NCBI GenBank assembly: GCA_963556695.1
Contig: CAUWAG010000012.1
Location: forward strand, 1,736,001-1,800,000
Direction of reading: 5' to 3'
Length of the DNA: 64,000 nt
Source: Anthostomella pinea
Taxonomy: Eukaryota; Ascomycota; Sordariomycetes; Xylariales; Xylariaceae
The translations under genes and the position numbers were made by a program. This document shows positions 33,196-43,856 of the stretch, one piece after another; positions within the stretch are counted from its first letter, which is position 1, and the number at the start of each line of letters is the position of its first letter. The notes beneath the pieces were generated by a model, which saw only the letters and a program-made list of their open reading frames with translations, was not told the DNA's origin and made no database searches.

Positions 33196-34334
33196 TTAGA
33201 TTGAGAGCATCTTCAGGGCGCTCTTGATCTCATCAGAGTCAGGGAAGTCAACGCACAGTTGATACACGTCATGGTGCTTCTTCTTTGGGCGCCCACACTT
33301 GCGCTTTATAGTGCCCTTATTACCTGTAATGTCTTCTTTAATAATATTGAGATCACGATTCTTGATCCCAATTGCCGGTTTGCCCTTTTTCCTGAGCCTC
33401 AATCGCTTCTGCGCCGCTTCTGCGCGACTGGGGGCAGAGACCTGATGATATCACGAGGATCTGGGGGATCATCATGCCTGATGTGCTCAGGAAAACAAAC
33501 GTACAGTGTTGTCAGATAACGGCCGCCTTCTATTAGCCAGACCTCGTAGTTCTGTATGCCTTGGTAATCAAGAAAGATAGCCTTGGCTCCTTTTGCTTCG
33601 AGCTTTTCAGAGACAATATAAAGGTTCTTATCAATCTGGGCAAAATATCGCAATCCCGAGATCTTGAACTGGTCTGCAGAGACTGAGTACTTGTGGAGGG
33701 AGTCTATCCCACTCATGTACTCCTTGTACGGAGTGCAATCCCTCAGAGTTGATTGGCTTGTTCGATTCAGGATAGTGATTGTACAGGATGTTATGCTATC
33801 CCAGAAACAGCTCGGGATGTTCATTTGAAGGCCAGTTGCGCAAGCCTCCTCCATACAGAACTGGATGCTGCGCTAAGAAACGCCGTTTTGATACTGGTTG
33901 TTTGGTGAGGAGATAATCAGTTAAATCCTATCTTCTCTGCTACGTGCTTCAAGGCGTGATATGCCCATTTTGCGCCCTCTATCTGCATAAATGATCCTCA
34001 TGCGGCAAACCTGGCCGTCAATAAGTGGCATTGCCATGAACACAATATTCATCTTGGTGATGTATTCTTCAAGGTAATCAGCAACACCGTGCTTTGTTGG
34101 ATGGAATGCAGGCTCGCAATAGCGGCTTTTATTGTCTGTGATGATGTCAAATACCTTGTTCCCTTTCATTAAAATTGGTGTACAAGTGTCTGAATCAATG
34201 TGACTGATCTCTCTAACATACTTAGCACGCTTGCATGCTTCCTTGAAGATGAACTTCTTGACTTTTGTGCGCTTGCAGGCAGCGCAAGGGATGTCAACGA
34301 TGACTTCTGGCTTCAGGTCGATCCTTGTAATCAT
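33196..34334 (-). pseudogene. copia pol: integrase region
   Basis: 34334-33921 has the zinc-binding tail CAACKRTK and the start of the catalytic core (DIITDNKSRY, YITKMNIVFM, MRIIYADRG). 33854-33399 continues the core and the GKGY-like end (SITSCTITILNRTSQSTL, DCTPYKEYMSGID, AKAIFLDYQGIQNYEVWL). 33402-33196 is a linker rich in Lys. Stops separate the pieces. Confidence 0.85.
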
Positions 34335-35574
34335 CCTGATTGTTATCCGCAGCCTTTCAGTGCTTAGATGGCACAGTCGTCAGTGCAAGAGAATGAGCTT
34401 TTGAAGTAGCTCATCTGTCATTTGATAAGTTGTGCCAGAGAGCGAGGTCTGGAGCGCCTTACGTAGCTCCACAATCTTATGTTCGCCCTCTGACATGTAC
34501 CCTTATTATGATCTGCCTAGATCAGGCTCTCTCTTACCCCATTTTCAGATGAGAAAACCTCTCTTTTGGGACGTTAAGCTCAGTAGACCAGCTGCTGTCC
34601 CGATCCTTTAGCAGGTTGCCTTTAAGATAGCCCCCGTGCTGGTAGGAGAGATCTCCTGACCAGATCTTGATCGGGAAGTCTCTTATATATAGAGCGTACC
34701 GCAATCTCATGTTGAGTGCTTTGCCCTCTGGTGATCGCACTTATTGGAGAACAGTGCCTATATGGGTAGTATACACAATGCCTCCTCCTGTCTGTACAGG
34801 AAACGGCTTGTTCCTAAGATTCATAAAGGTTTTAGGCTCAAAGTCAGTAAGCTTGTCCATGATATGAACGTCTGATTCGCTGTTCCATAGCAAGAGCTAG
34901 CAAGGGGACATTGCCTTACTGCTAAATGCATAACTAGCGCATACAACAGCCACTCTTAGCATTGCCAAAGAGATCTGGCCTCATTGCAGCGCTCTCTCTC
35001 TGGTTTGTGGAAACGCCTTCTCCCTGGGGTATGGGAAGCAGCTGACAAGGCTGTTACCAAGGTTTGCCAGCGTGGCCTTAACCTTAGCCAAAATCCAGGC
35101 AAATCTGCCGTTATACTTCTGGTTAGGTGTGCTGTAACACTCCTGATCAGCAAGAGCCCTGGCACAAATCTCTTCATTGTACCACTTCTGGAGGTCGATC
35201 ATGGCGCTGCCTCCCGTGGCAGAGTTATTCCAGCCGTTCTTTGGGGCGCCAGCAAACTCTTCAAGCCCTGCTGGCGGTTGCAGCTGTGATTGTGAAACAT
35301 GGTAGGAGGCTCTTTGTGAGGCTCTTGCTCTCTTGTCATCATGATTGCTGCCCCCGCGTGCACCGTTATTGTTGGCCTTCTGTTTATTGGGGCAGTTCTT
35401 GGCAATATAGCCCGTTTCACTGCAGTTGTAGCAACGTATACCACTCTGATTGCTGTGGTCAGACTGCTGAGGGCGTCTGCTGCGGCCTCTGCCCCTGTTT
35501 CTGCCATTCCTGCGGCCCCTATTTGAAGGGTTGCAGCCGTTCTGGTTGTTAGAGCGGCCTTGCTGAGATTTAGC

Positions 35575-37191
35575 TTAGTTGGCGGAGCCGCCCTTCTTCT
35601 CTGGGCTGGCCTTCTTGTCAATACGATCGTGAAACTCCTTGTTGAAGTTGTTGATGATCTGTTCAAAGGTCATCGGCTGCGACTCCCTGGCGATATCGAG
35701 ACAGCGCACCCAGAAGCTGATCTTGGGGCGCGCCTTCTCAAGGAATAGAAGGATCAGCTCATCCTTATGTGTAACTGACTTGATGGCGCAGTCTTTGCAA
35801 GGGCGCACTTTCTTACGCCATTTTGTGATGTATGCAATTGGACAGTTGCCGTTGTATATGAGCTCTATTAGTTGCTTCCAGACGAGGCCTCGCTTGGACT
35901 CTCTGGTGAGCGTGTATGAGCGATGGAGGAGCTCTAATATCTCTTTACCGTCTCTAATACCTTTAATTAGGGTAATAGGGCTAACCTTTGATTTTGGATC
36001 AGTCTTAGAGGTCTTCTGTATGATCTCTGCGAGCTTTAGGCGATCAAATCGAGTGACCTCTCGGCCCGGCTTGTAGCCAATCACTTCTATGCTGATAGAA
36101 AGGGTCTCAAGCCACTCTTCAAAATTGGCAGGGCTAGTGAAGAGCTGATCCTTGGGCCATTTGTTGCTCTTCAGCTTATCCCAGGCAAGGTCCTTGTTCT
36201 TATGGGAGCTCTTTTTCTCTTGGTGACGGCAATGGCGCCAAAAGTGGTGCCACTTGTCATCCGAATCATCTGATGAGCTCATATCAGACGAGCTAGAGGA
36301 GTCAGAAGGCGGGCCTGATCTGCCAAACATGTGCTGCATGCCAAACTGGGAACGAGGCTCAAAGATTGACTGTAATCGGCACAGTCTCCTTTCCTTAATG
36401 GACTTTGTAATGTCTCTGCCACCCCTCTAAAGGGTGACTCCTTGACCAAGGAGCGCCAAAAGCCCAGTATTTGTGACAGGGGGATCCTGATGCTTGCTCC
36501 GCTTATTGACCAGATGAAGCTCCGATTCCGCTCTTGAAAATCCCTCATAATTCTTAGGATCAAGTCGAGTGCCACTTGCTTCAGAGGTGTTGGCGCTCTG
36601 GGCTCTTGGTTCTTGTTATTTGGTAAGTCTCTTATTGGCCTCAGTAAGAGCTCACTTGTATATATTGCGCTCTTTCTAGGCGTGCTTGTACACCTTGTTG
36701 AGCTCTTGTGTGATCTTTTAGACCTTATTGATATGACCTCTTATATTTGAGAGGTTTTGGATGTCTGTGAAGGTAAAGCGGCAATCTGACTTTGTCTTTT
36801 GTGCCTTCTTGGCGTGTGTGCCCTTCAAGATTCGTGCTTGGAGGATAGGGGAGATCTCCTTGTTGTCTCTTTTGTAGTAGGCGACCTCGTCTTTGTGACT
36901 GTCCTAATCAGCGTCTCTTGTACCGTCATAGGGCTCTTCTTGGCCCTCTTTGCTCTTATAGTAGCCGGTGACTGGCTCGTACTGGCGGTCCTGGATGCCT
37001 CCTTGGGCATCTGAATATTATGAAGCCTTGTCTTGCTCAACAGCAGCGGTGTGCTGACGATCGTCATTACGATCTTCCGCTTCAACCACCTTCTTATGTG
37101 CTTGCAACTGCGTGCGAGGTGTGACGATACGCTGGCCTCCTTAGCCGCTAGGCTTGCCCTGCTCTGTAGCAGTCGGTGTGTTGGGATCCAT
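35575..37191 (-). pseudogene. copia gag with C-to-T stop codons
   Basis: The start codon is at 37191 (MDPNTPTATEQGKP). The head then has in-frame stops at places where Gln or Arg fits: TAA after NKV, TAG after YKHA and TGA after NIYK in the coiled-coil segment near 36720-36670. All can be explained by C-to-T. From 36339 to 35575 a 254-codon frame is open and covers the capsid-like part (FEEWLETLSISIEVIGYKPG, ELLHRSYTLTRESKRGLVWK). Just beyond, near 35420, is a zinc knuckle CYNCSETGYIAKNC, in which the expected His is Tyr. Confidence 0.88.
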
Positions 37192-37259
37192 TGTATTGTT
37201 GATTCGTCAGTCAGAGGAACAATAGATTTGTATGATTGCAGCAACAACTCAACAGTAAA

Positions 37260-37277
37260 CTGAACGAGATTCTACCA
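37260..37277 (-). other. primer binding site of the copia element
   Basis: Directly inside the 5' LTR the minus strand reads TGGTAGAATCTCGTTCAG. The initial TGG matches the CCA end of a tRNA, as expected for a minus-strand primer site. Confidence 0.65.
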
Positions 37278-37480
37278 TGTGAGATTCTGGAAGAGTCAGA
37301 AGCCTTGGGGGTGTGAGCGGTCGCTGCAAACGTTGTTGTCATTCTCAAGTATGCTCGGCAGGGCTAATCTACAGCTAAATACTATACTGCATTATGCCAG
37401 GGTGGATCCGCTGGTCCCCTGGCAGCCCCCTAGCATGTATTGCACCTAAGAGCACTATATCTGGGATCCAACATCTGACA
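37278..37480 (-). repeat. 5' LTR of the copia element
   Basis: 203 bp, same TGT...ACA ends as the 3' LTR. It abuts the AT-rich tract at 37481. Confidence 0.93.
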
Positions 37481-39270
37481 TAATGATTATTATTTATTTT
37501 ACTTTTAAAAATATTTTTAAAAAAACCCGCTTATATTTTAATTTTTTGAAGGTAAAAGATAATCTAACTAATACGTTATTACCGCATTATAGTTATTAAA
37601 TAAATCAAATGTCGTTATATTAACATATATTTACGTTTTATTAAATGTTAGATAGAAGTTAAATAGCTATGAAAGTCAAATAGGATAAGAGAAGTACTTT
37701 TAAAAGTTTATATAGAAATATTTAAGTGTAATTTTTATTATAACTAGCCGTTTTAAAACTGTTTTAATATATCCCGTTTTTTAAATCTTGATTACAACTC
37801 AATTAAACAACTTATAACACTGAACACGTTAAATTAAAGTTATAATCTGTTATAACGCGATTATATAACATTATTATTTGTTTTTTAATAAGTACCCGTT
37901 TTCTAATAATACTGATAATAATTAAATTATGTAGCAGAAAAAATATTAAATATTTTATTTTTACCTTTATAACTTATTCGGTTTTACTTGATATATTATT
38001 AAATGACAATTCTAACACATTGCATATAATAAAATAATAAAAGCCTTTAATAGTGTTGATTTAAACCGTAATAGATTAGTAATATTAATATTAAATATCC
38101 AGTTTATTAAAAAAACGCGTTTTATCGGTAAATTATAGCTTAAAAAAGCGTAAAGTAGGGTTTAAAATTAAAGGTTCGAATCTTTTTAATTCTTTGCCAA
38201 TAAATTTTACTCATAAATTAGTTTTTTGAATAAGTTTGTAGTTCAAAAATTAGAATGTAACGGTTTATACCTGTTTTTTTTGTTTAATATAGTTACTTAA
38301 TAGTTTTTTATACGTTTTGAATAAATAAAAACTAAGATTTTTATTTCCAATTAACGCCTCTTATACGCTTTAAGCGCGTAACTTTATATTACTTTATTAT
38401 AATTACAAAAAAAAAAAATTCTAGGTTATAATTATACAAATTATAATAACTGTGATGGTTCCACTATTCATCAGGTCTTGCGATGGTCCCTATAGTCCCC
38501 TTGTCATATAACTGAGCACGTGACTGATCGGACGATAGGTTGATCCATGCACTGGTGGGTCTGGTGGGGGACGACTGCACACATCTTGCTGCCCACCAAT
38601 TTGTGTGCATCTCCAGATCTGTCTTTTCCTTCAACCAGAGTTTGTTATACGTTAATAGTCAATAAGGGTCCCTGTATCCTTCTAATACATTTACGGAATT
38701 ATGACAATAACGCCATTTTTAAGAAAAGCGGGTTTAATCTATTGGTGTATTATTAATAAAATAAAATAATCTTAACGTTATAACTTTTAACGTTAATCTA
38801 AAGTTTTGAAAAAAGTTTTTATAAATAAAGCTATTTGTGGGATACAGGGTGCCGTACAGGTGTATTAGCAGCTGTTCAGGCAGCTGTATCTGGCCAGAAT
38901 AGGTGGTCAAAGGATGAAAGGGGTGGAGACACCAGGAGTGGTGGCTTTCAGAGCGAAAGACAAGGCTCCATTGATTGCCAAATCAATGGATGGGCGAATT
39001 TTTGTGCTTTAGTATGTATTTAGTATTAGGATTGGTCCCCAGATCCGATAGACGATTACACAAGCAATTCACCCTAATATTGGACCTTGAATTGTGACAC
39101 TATTTAATTTTATAATAAAACCTACTTTTAATATACTAAGTTGAATCGAATATAGTTTTAATCAATTACTCTTTTTGTTCGCATTGTCGGTGAAACTGTT
39201 TTTTATAATCAACATATTTCTGTATTTATTTTAATATAATATAACGTAGCTGACAAGCGAGTTGACATTA
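37481..39270. other. AT-rich, RIP-like tract with GC-normal islands
   Basis: 37481-38450, about 38640-38840 and 39070-39270 are extremely AT-rich, full of TA and TAA/TTA words and open in no frame, as RIP leaves. Between them, 38455-38640 and 38845-39060 have ordinary composition. No gene is recoverable. The sharp edges suggest nested insertions of different age rather than one decayed element. Confidence 0.8.
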
Positions 39271-39499
39271 CAAGCGAGTTGGCACTCGTTATGAACTCTC
39301 CAACTGCCATGTCAAATAACTTCATCACAACGCATTCAGTTCAATTCAATCAATCGGATTCCTCTTCCTCAGAGGTTTCTATCTCTATTGTACAAGTTCG
39401 CGCATTATGGCCAGTATTGCCGCAAACGCCACACCGTCGCCCACGCGCTGCCGCCCGCCTCGGACGACGACTACCTTCATCCATTTCCTGTTTTGCCAG

Positions 39500-40655
39500 C
39501 TAAGCACCATCTTTTGCAGCCTGGAGATCTACTGCATCTTCAACAGAAAGTACTCCTCCTTTCACTAGACGTTTGTTTTTTGTTCTCCGGCGTTTACTTA
39601 GTAAGTGATTGGCCTCTTCTAGTTCGCGGACCCGGGAATCAACCAAAGCGACCTTATGCATAAGACCGTATATAGCCTTCGAAAACGAGCTCAACGCATC
39701 AACTATTGATATAGGTGAGCTTCCCTGGTGGTTTCTGACTCGGTTTTGGATATAAACCGATTGGTTTACCGCTTCGTTAATGGTGGTAGGCGTCTTTAAA
39801 GTCCAAGTAGTGGGTGGCAGATTGGGGTCTGGCGACGGTATTTGTATGACAGCGACAGCATCCAGCTTTGAAATGACACTTTCTGGGTCAAAAGGAACAA
39901 GCCCAGTGGCACTGAAACCTGCTCGAATGTTTCCTGGCGTCATAGCAGCGTTGTGTGCTTCACAAAACGCTGCAAGAAAGTCCTCCTTCAAAACGTGGGT
40001 TATATGACGCCGGATGAGATCCTCAATCATGCGACCGTAAGCTCGTTTGAGCGGGCTAAAACAGCCGACATCTAGAGGCTGGAGCCTGTGTGACGAGTGG
40101 GCAGGCATACAAAGGGTGATAATGCCATTGTTCTGGTAATAATTCTCAAAGACCTGGGAATGATGGCTTTCGTGACCATCTAGGATGAGGAGGAGTTTAC
40201 CGGCAGTCATACGCAGTCTGGTATACTTGTCGAAATACTGAATCTATTTCAAACCAAGCTCATTTGTAGTCCATCCGTTGTCAGACACGGCCATCTTTTA
40301 ATTGCGCAGTAATGTTGTGTCGTAATACCATGGAATGAGGTGGGTTTTGCCCTGTAAAATGCTGAATGGCGGGACCACCCAATCATCAGCATTGATAGCA
40401 GAGATTGCTGTAGACTATTTTTTGTTGCCTTACTGAGCTTGTCTAGGTCTGCCACTTCTTTTGGTGCTTGTGATGACTATGCCAGACACAATAATGCCCA
40501 TCATAAACCCAGTCTCATCAAAGTTGTAAATGTCCGCGTCTTGGATACCATGTTTCGCGATTGCCGCTGCAACTTGGCAAAATCACGCGCGATACGCGTC
40601 TAGATCTTCGTTTAAGACTGTCATGGCGAGCATACTTTGGAGCTGGGACATGGCC
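39500..40655 (-). pseudogene. second pogo/Fot1-like transposase, truncated, with stops
   Basis: Read from about 40655: LNEDLDAYRA, stop (TGA), FCQVAAAIAKHGIQDADIY, then NFDETGFMMG (first catalytic Asp kept, near 40525). Next come a segment with TAA and TAG stops, then AINADDWVVPPFSILQGKTH, and finally an open frame 40210-39500 with LLLILDGHESHHS and LQPLDVGCFSPLKRAYG (second and third Asp). The DNA-binding N-terminus is missing. The stops fit CAA/CGA/TGG changed by C-to-T or G-to-A. It is a different lineage from the element at 27.7 kb. No terminal repeats were found. Confidence 0.88.
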
Positions 40656-42022
40656 TGCAGCAAGCAGCTATTACTCTATTAATGAGAATATCAAGACTAG
40701 AGAGGAAAGGAAGAGAGAAAGAGATAGGTACAGCGGGAGGTTGCCCCTTTAAGGGGATCCTCTGGTCAGATCCTTCCCTTATTGAGAAGTATTGGCTTGT
40801 CATGTGGGAAGGTCCGTGCAGGCCGTCACAGTTATACGTACTATGGAAGTCTGGGATTCAGATAGGATGCTTGTTGGTCTATGTCTTAGCTATGGTTCCA
40901 TAGGAGAGATTCCCACTTAAATACAGCTGTGGGAACCCTTTGAAGCCCGGCTACTTGTCATCATACAACGGCTCTGCCAGGCAGCGCCCGAATGGTCACC
41001 ACAATGGATCCTTTTACCCTCTTTCAGCCCTTTCACCTGCTGCCAGCTGCAGCCCACACCTGACAGGCATCTCAATTCTCACACGTACATAGTAAACAAG
41101 GGCTTCTATGTCCTATTCACATATATGGAACGTCACAATTACTTTATTTACTTAAATAAAACTATTCATATTACTATTTTTAAGCTTTTTAAAGACTGTA
41201 AGTGCTTAAGTATTTTATCTGGGGTTTTTAATATATTAGCCTTTATATATACGATTTTTATCCGATTAAATATAAATAATTTCATTCAAATTTTTTAACC
41301 AAGTCAAAAAGTTAAAGGTTTATATCGACTTTTATCGGTCGCGGCATTGCTAAAACTTGCGACTCAGACTTTTAAAAATCTTTTAGCCCATATAATTAGT
41401 AGTTATTTTAGCTATTTTTAAAGGTTTAAACTTGCAAATTGTCGGCGTTTTTGTATAGTAGATAACCGGTCGGGACGTCAGCCGATAACAGTCAGCCGTG
41501 CCGAGACCTATGACACCAAGTAATACTCTTCAGGGCTTTAGGGGGATAGTCACTACCTATTACAAGGTGTTTTCAGTTGCTTCCAGGAGGCCGAGCGCCA
41601 CCACCAAGAGTGCCTTGGACGCCAACTGTATACCATGATGCCCTCTGATACACTGACGCTGACAGGGGTAATATAGGTCGCGCAAGATTATGAACAATGG
41701 TCTGGCAAGTTGAATACAAAAATCACTTTATATTTTCATTGCTCCCTGCGATCGGCCAAGCCCGTGAAGCCGTAAGGGGCCGGCAGGTATTAGAGACGGA
41801 GATATGATCGGATTGGCTATCTGCCTTTGCGGGGAAGCTCCAGAGCCATGATATCGACACTGAGCGACGGAAGCTCCGAACATCATCATCAAAGGCCTGG
41901 AATCGATCGAGGCCTATTCTAACTACGTCTCATTCCGTACCAATCGACCACGTTATCGTATAGCAAAGGTTCGTCCCAGCCAGAGGCGTCCAACAGCCCA
42001 AGAGGGCCCAACACCAAACACA
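40656..42022. other. right part of the transposon island
   Basis: Ordinary composition to about 41110, then an AT-rich RIP-like block at 41120-41455, then ordinary sequence leading into the racemase-like gene, whose promoter must lie here. No gene recognised. Confidence 0.55.
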
Positions 42023-42754
42023 ATGCCCCTGAGACTGGGCATCCTCGTGCCCTCGTCCAACACGGCCCTGGAGCCCCTGACCACCGCAATCCTATCCCCC
42101 CTCGCGCCCGAAGTCACAGTGCACTTCTCGCGCTTCTTCGTCACCAAGATCTCGCTGGAAGCCTCGGCGCTCTCGCAGTTCGACACTCAGGGCCCGATCC
42201 TGGCGGCGGCGCGTCTGCTGGCGGATGCCAGGGTCGACGTGATCGGCTGGTCGGGAACGTCGGGCGGCTGGCTGGGATTTGACGCGGACGAGCGGCTCTG
42301 CGGCACTATCACGGACGCGTTTGGTGTGCCCGCCACGACGTCGACGCTTGCGCTGAACCGCGCGCTCGACCTGCTAGGTGTTAAGAAGTTCGCGCTCGTC
42401 ACGCCGTATGTGGATGATGTGCAGGCGCGCATCGTCGAGGTTTATGCTGGGGCTGGGTACGAGGTCGTGGCTGAGAGCCACCTGCGCGTCTCGGACAATG
42501 TGACTATTGCGGAAATCAGCGAGGAGACGCTGGATGGGCAGGTGAAGGAGGTCATGGAGAAGGGGAGGGGCGAGGTGCAAGCGATATCGACGTTTTGCAC
42601 CAATTTGAAAGCGGCGCAGAGGGCGTGGGCGTGGGAGAGTATGTATGGGGTGCCGGTCTTGGATACGGTGTCGACGGTCGTCTGGGATATGCTGAGGTTG
42701 AAGGGGCTCGAGACGGGAAGGATAAAGGGATGGGGGAAGATGTTTGATTTATGA
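42023..42754 (+). CDS. Asp/Glu racemase superfamily protein (maleate isomerase / arylmalonate decarboxylase-like)
   Basis: Intronless, 243 aa, normal for the family. The N-terminus LGILVPSSNTALEP carries the carboxylate-binding Ser-Ser-Asn loop. IGWSGTSGGWLGF follows the strand where two-cysteine members have their first catalytic Cys; here the residue is Gly75. The second site is ISTFCTNL with Cys192. A Gly/Cys pair at this spacing is also that of arylmalonate decarboxylase, while maleate isomerases and hydantoin racemases have Cys/Cys. The substrate is unknown. The gene stands between the RIP-like block and a permease remnant, in the same direction as the permease, suggesting a former uptake-plus-conversion pair for a hydantoin, allantoin or dicarboxylate compound (inference). 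Confidence 0.85.
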   Translation: MPLRLGILVPSSNTALEPLTTAILSPLAPEVTVHFSRFFVTKISLEASALSQFDTQGPILAAARLLADARVDVIGWSGTSGGWLGFDADERLCGTITDAFGVPATTSTLALNRALDLLGVKKFALVTPYVDDVQARIVEVYAGAGYEVVAESHLRVSDNVTIAEISEETLDGQVKEVMEKGRGEVQAISTFCTNLKAAQRAWAWESMYGVPVLDTVSTVVWDMLRLKGLETGRIKGWGKMFDL

Positions 42755-43113
42755 TAGGTACTTTCAGTGGGCGGACTGCTATTTGACTTTATAGAGACCA
42801 TTAACCTCAGGTCAGAACGGAGTAACCGCATCGTCGTTACCACAGCAAATAGTTGCTTTCGCGTAAGCTTGCACACGAGCTCTGAACTCGAAAAGCCGAG
42901 TCTCAATTCAGCAACTTCTCAATCAACGACTCGACATTGACCATGTGTGTTGCTCACTCGGGACATGCTTGTCCCTGCTCAGAATACTGTAGTTGCCAAG
43001 CATCAGCACCGTAAAGTCATGACCATAGACCCGTCCACTCGGAATGACGTGAACATTTTATACACATATTGTATAGCTCTAGGTCGATACATACCCAGCC
43101 GACTGTCACATAG
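42755..43113. other. short gap between racemase-like gene and permease remnant
   Basis: No permease N-terminus is found here. The gap ends in an intron-like CACATAG just before the permease frame. Confidence 0.5.
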
Positions 43114-43643
43114 CTGGTGCCCTGGCTGCTGGTCATCTCGACCAAGAACTTCGTCACCTTCCTCGGCTCGTACCTATGCTTCGTGTCGCCCATCGTCACC
43201 GCCATGATGGTCGACTACCGGATCGTCCGCCGCGGGAACTTCCACATCCCGTCGCGGTACCGGCCCGAACCCAGCTCGCCATACTACTACACCAAGGGCG
43301 TCAACTTCCGCGCCTACGCCGCGTGGCCACTGGTGTCGTCGTAGTCGTCACTTCCGGCATTAAGTCCAGGTCCATCAGCCAGACCGCCATCCACGTGTAC
43401 AACTGTGGCCTCGTGCTCTCGCTGACCACCAGCACTGTCGCGTATTATGTGACTTGCAGGTTGTTTCCTCCGAAGCTCTATCCGGATGGTGAGCATGCGC
43501 ATGAGAGCAAGAGTTGGGAGAGCATGGTGGCGATGGAGGACTTCTTCCTGGATGATGATCCCGTTCCGGCGTACATCAAAGACCGCACGCTGCTTAGCGA
43601 GGAACCGATCATGGTGCAGAATGTTTCGACTCAGAAAAGTTGA
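43114..43643 (+). pseudogene. NCS1-family permease, C-terminal remnant with frameshift
   Basis: Remnant of a nucleobase/allantoin-type symporter. The first part (43114-43344) has STKNFVTFLGSYLCFVSPIV, then MMVDYRIVRRGNFHIPSRYR and SSPYYYTKGVNFRAYAAW, which match the loop after membrane segment 10 in NCS1 carriers. One base is then missing near 43322, and the frame continues to 43643 with HVYNCGLVLSLTTSTVAYYV, CRLFPPKLYPDGE and ESKSWESMVAMEDFF, the usual last segment and tail. About 400 N-terminal residues are absent. The frame begins just after a possible 3' splice site (TAG at 43111-43113). Confidence 0.78.
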
Positions 43644-43856
43644 AGCGCGAGGGTTGATAGGGCTTTAGACGCTGAAGATAGTTGAGTGCACACCTGAGGG
43701 CTATTCCTGTCCGTTCAATATGGTGACAACTCTGCAAAGGACCTGATCTTGTTCCACGAGTGAAAGTTTCCTGCGCGTATACACCGAGGCCTTGCCCGGT
43801 GAGAAGAGGCCAACGAAGCCCGAGAGAGGAACACAACACATTAACGTATCAGTCAA

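Larger units (their letters stand above)
30931..37480 (-). mobile_element. Ty1/copia LTR retrotransposon, structurally complete but inactivated
   Basis: A 6.55-kb element read on the minus strand. The two 203-bp LTRs both begin TGTGAGATTC and end CATCTGACA on the plus strand. By eye they differ at about 23 positions, mostly transitions. Between them, in minus-strand order, are primer site, gag, integrase, reverse transcriptase and RNase H, the copia order. Many stops break the frames. The 5-bp flanks (AACAT and TAATG) do not match, so the original target duplication is not seen. Confidence 0.95.

Noticed and set aside
38130..38200. tRNA-like sequence with GGTTCGAATC in the AT-rich tract
   Set aside because: A D-arm-like and a T-arm-like part can be drawn, but the acceptor stem has mismatches and no anticodon arm forms. 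At most a RIP-mutated relic.
30931..41460. Island as a captured secondary-metabolite or effector locus
   Set aside because: Every recognisable frame in it is a transposon protein; no cargo gene found.
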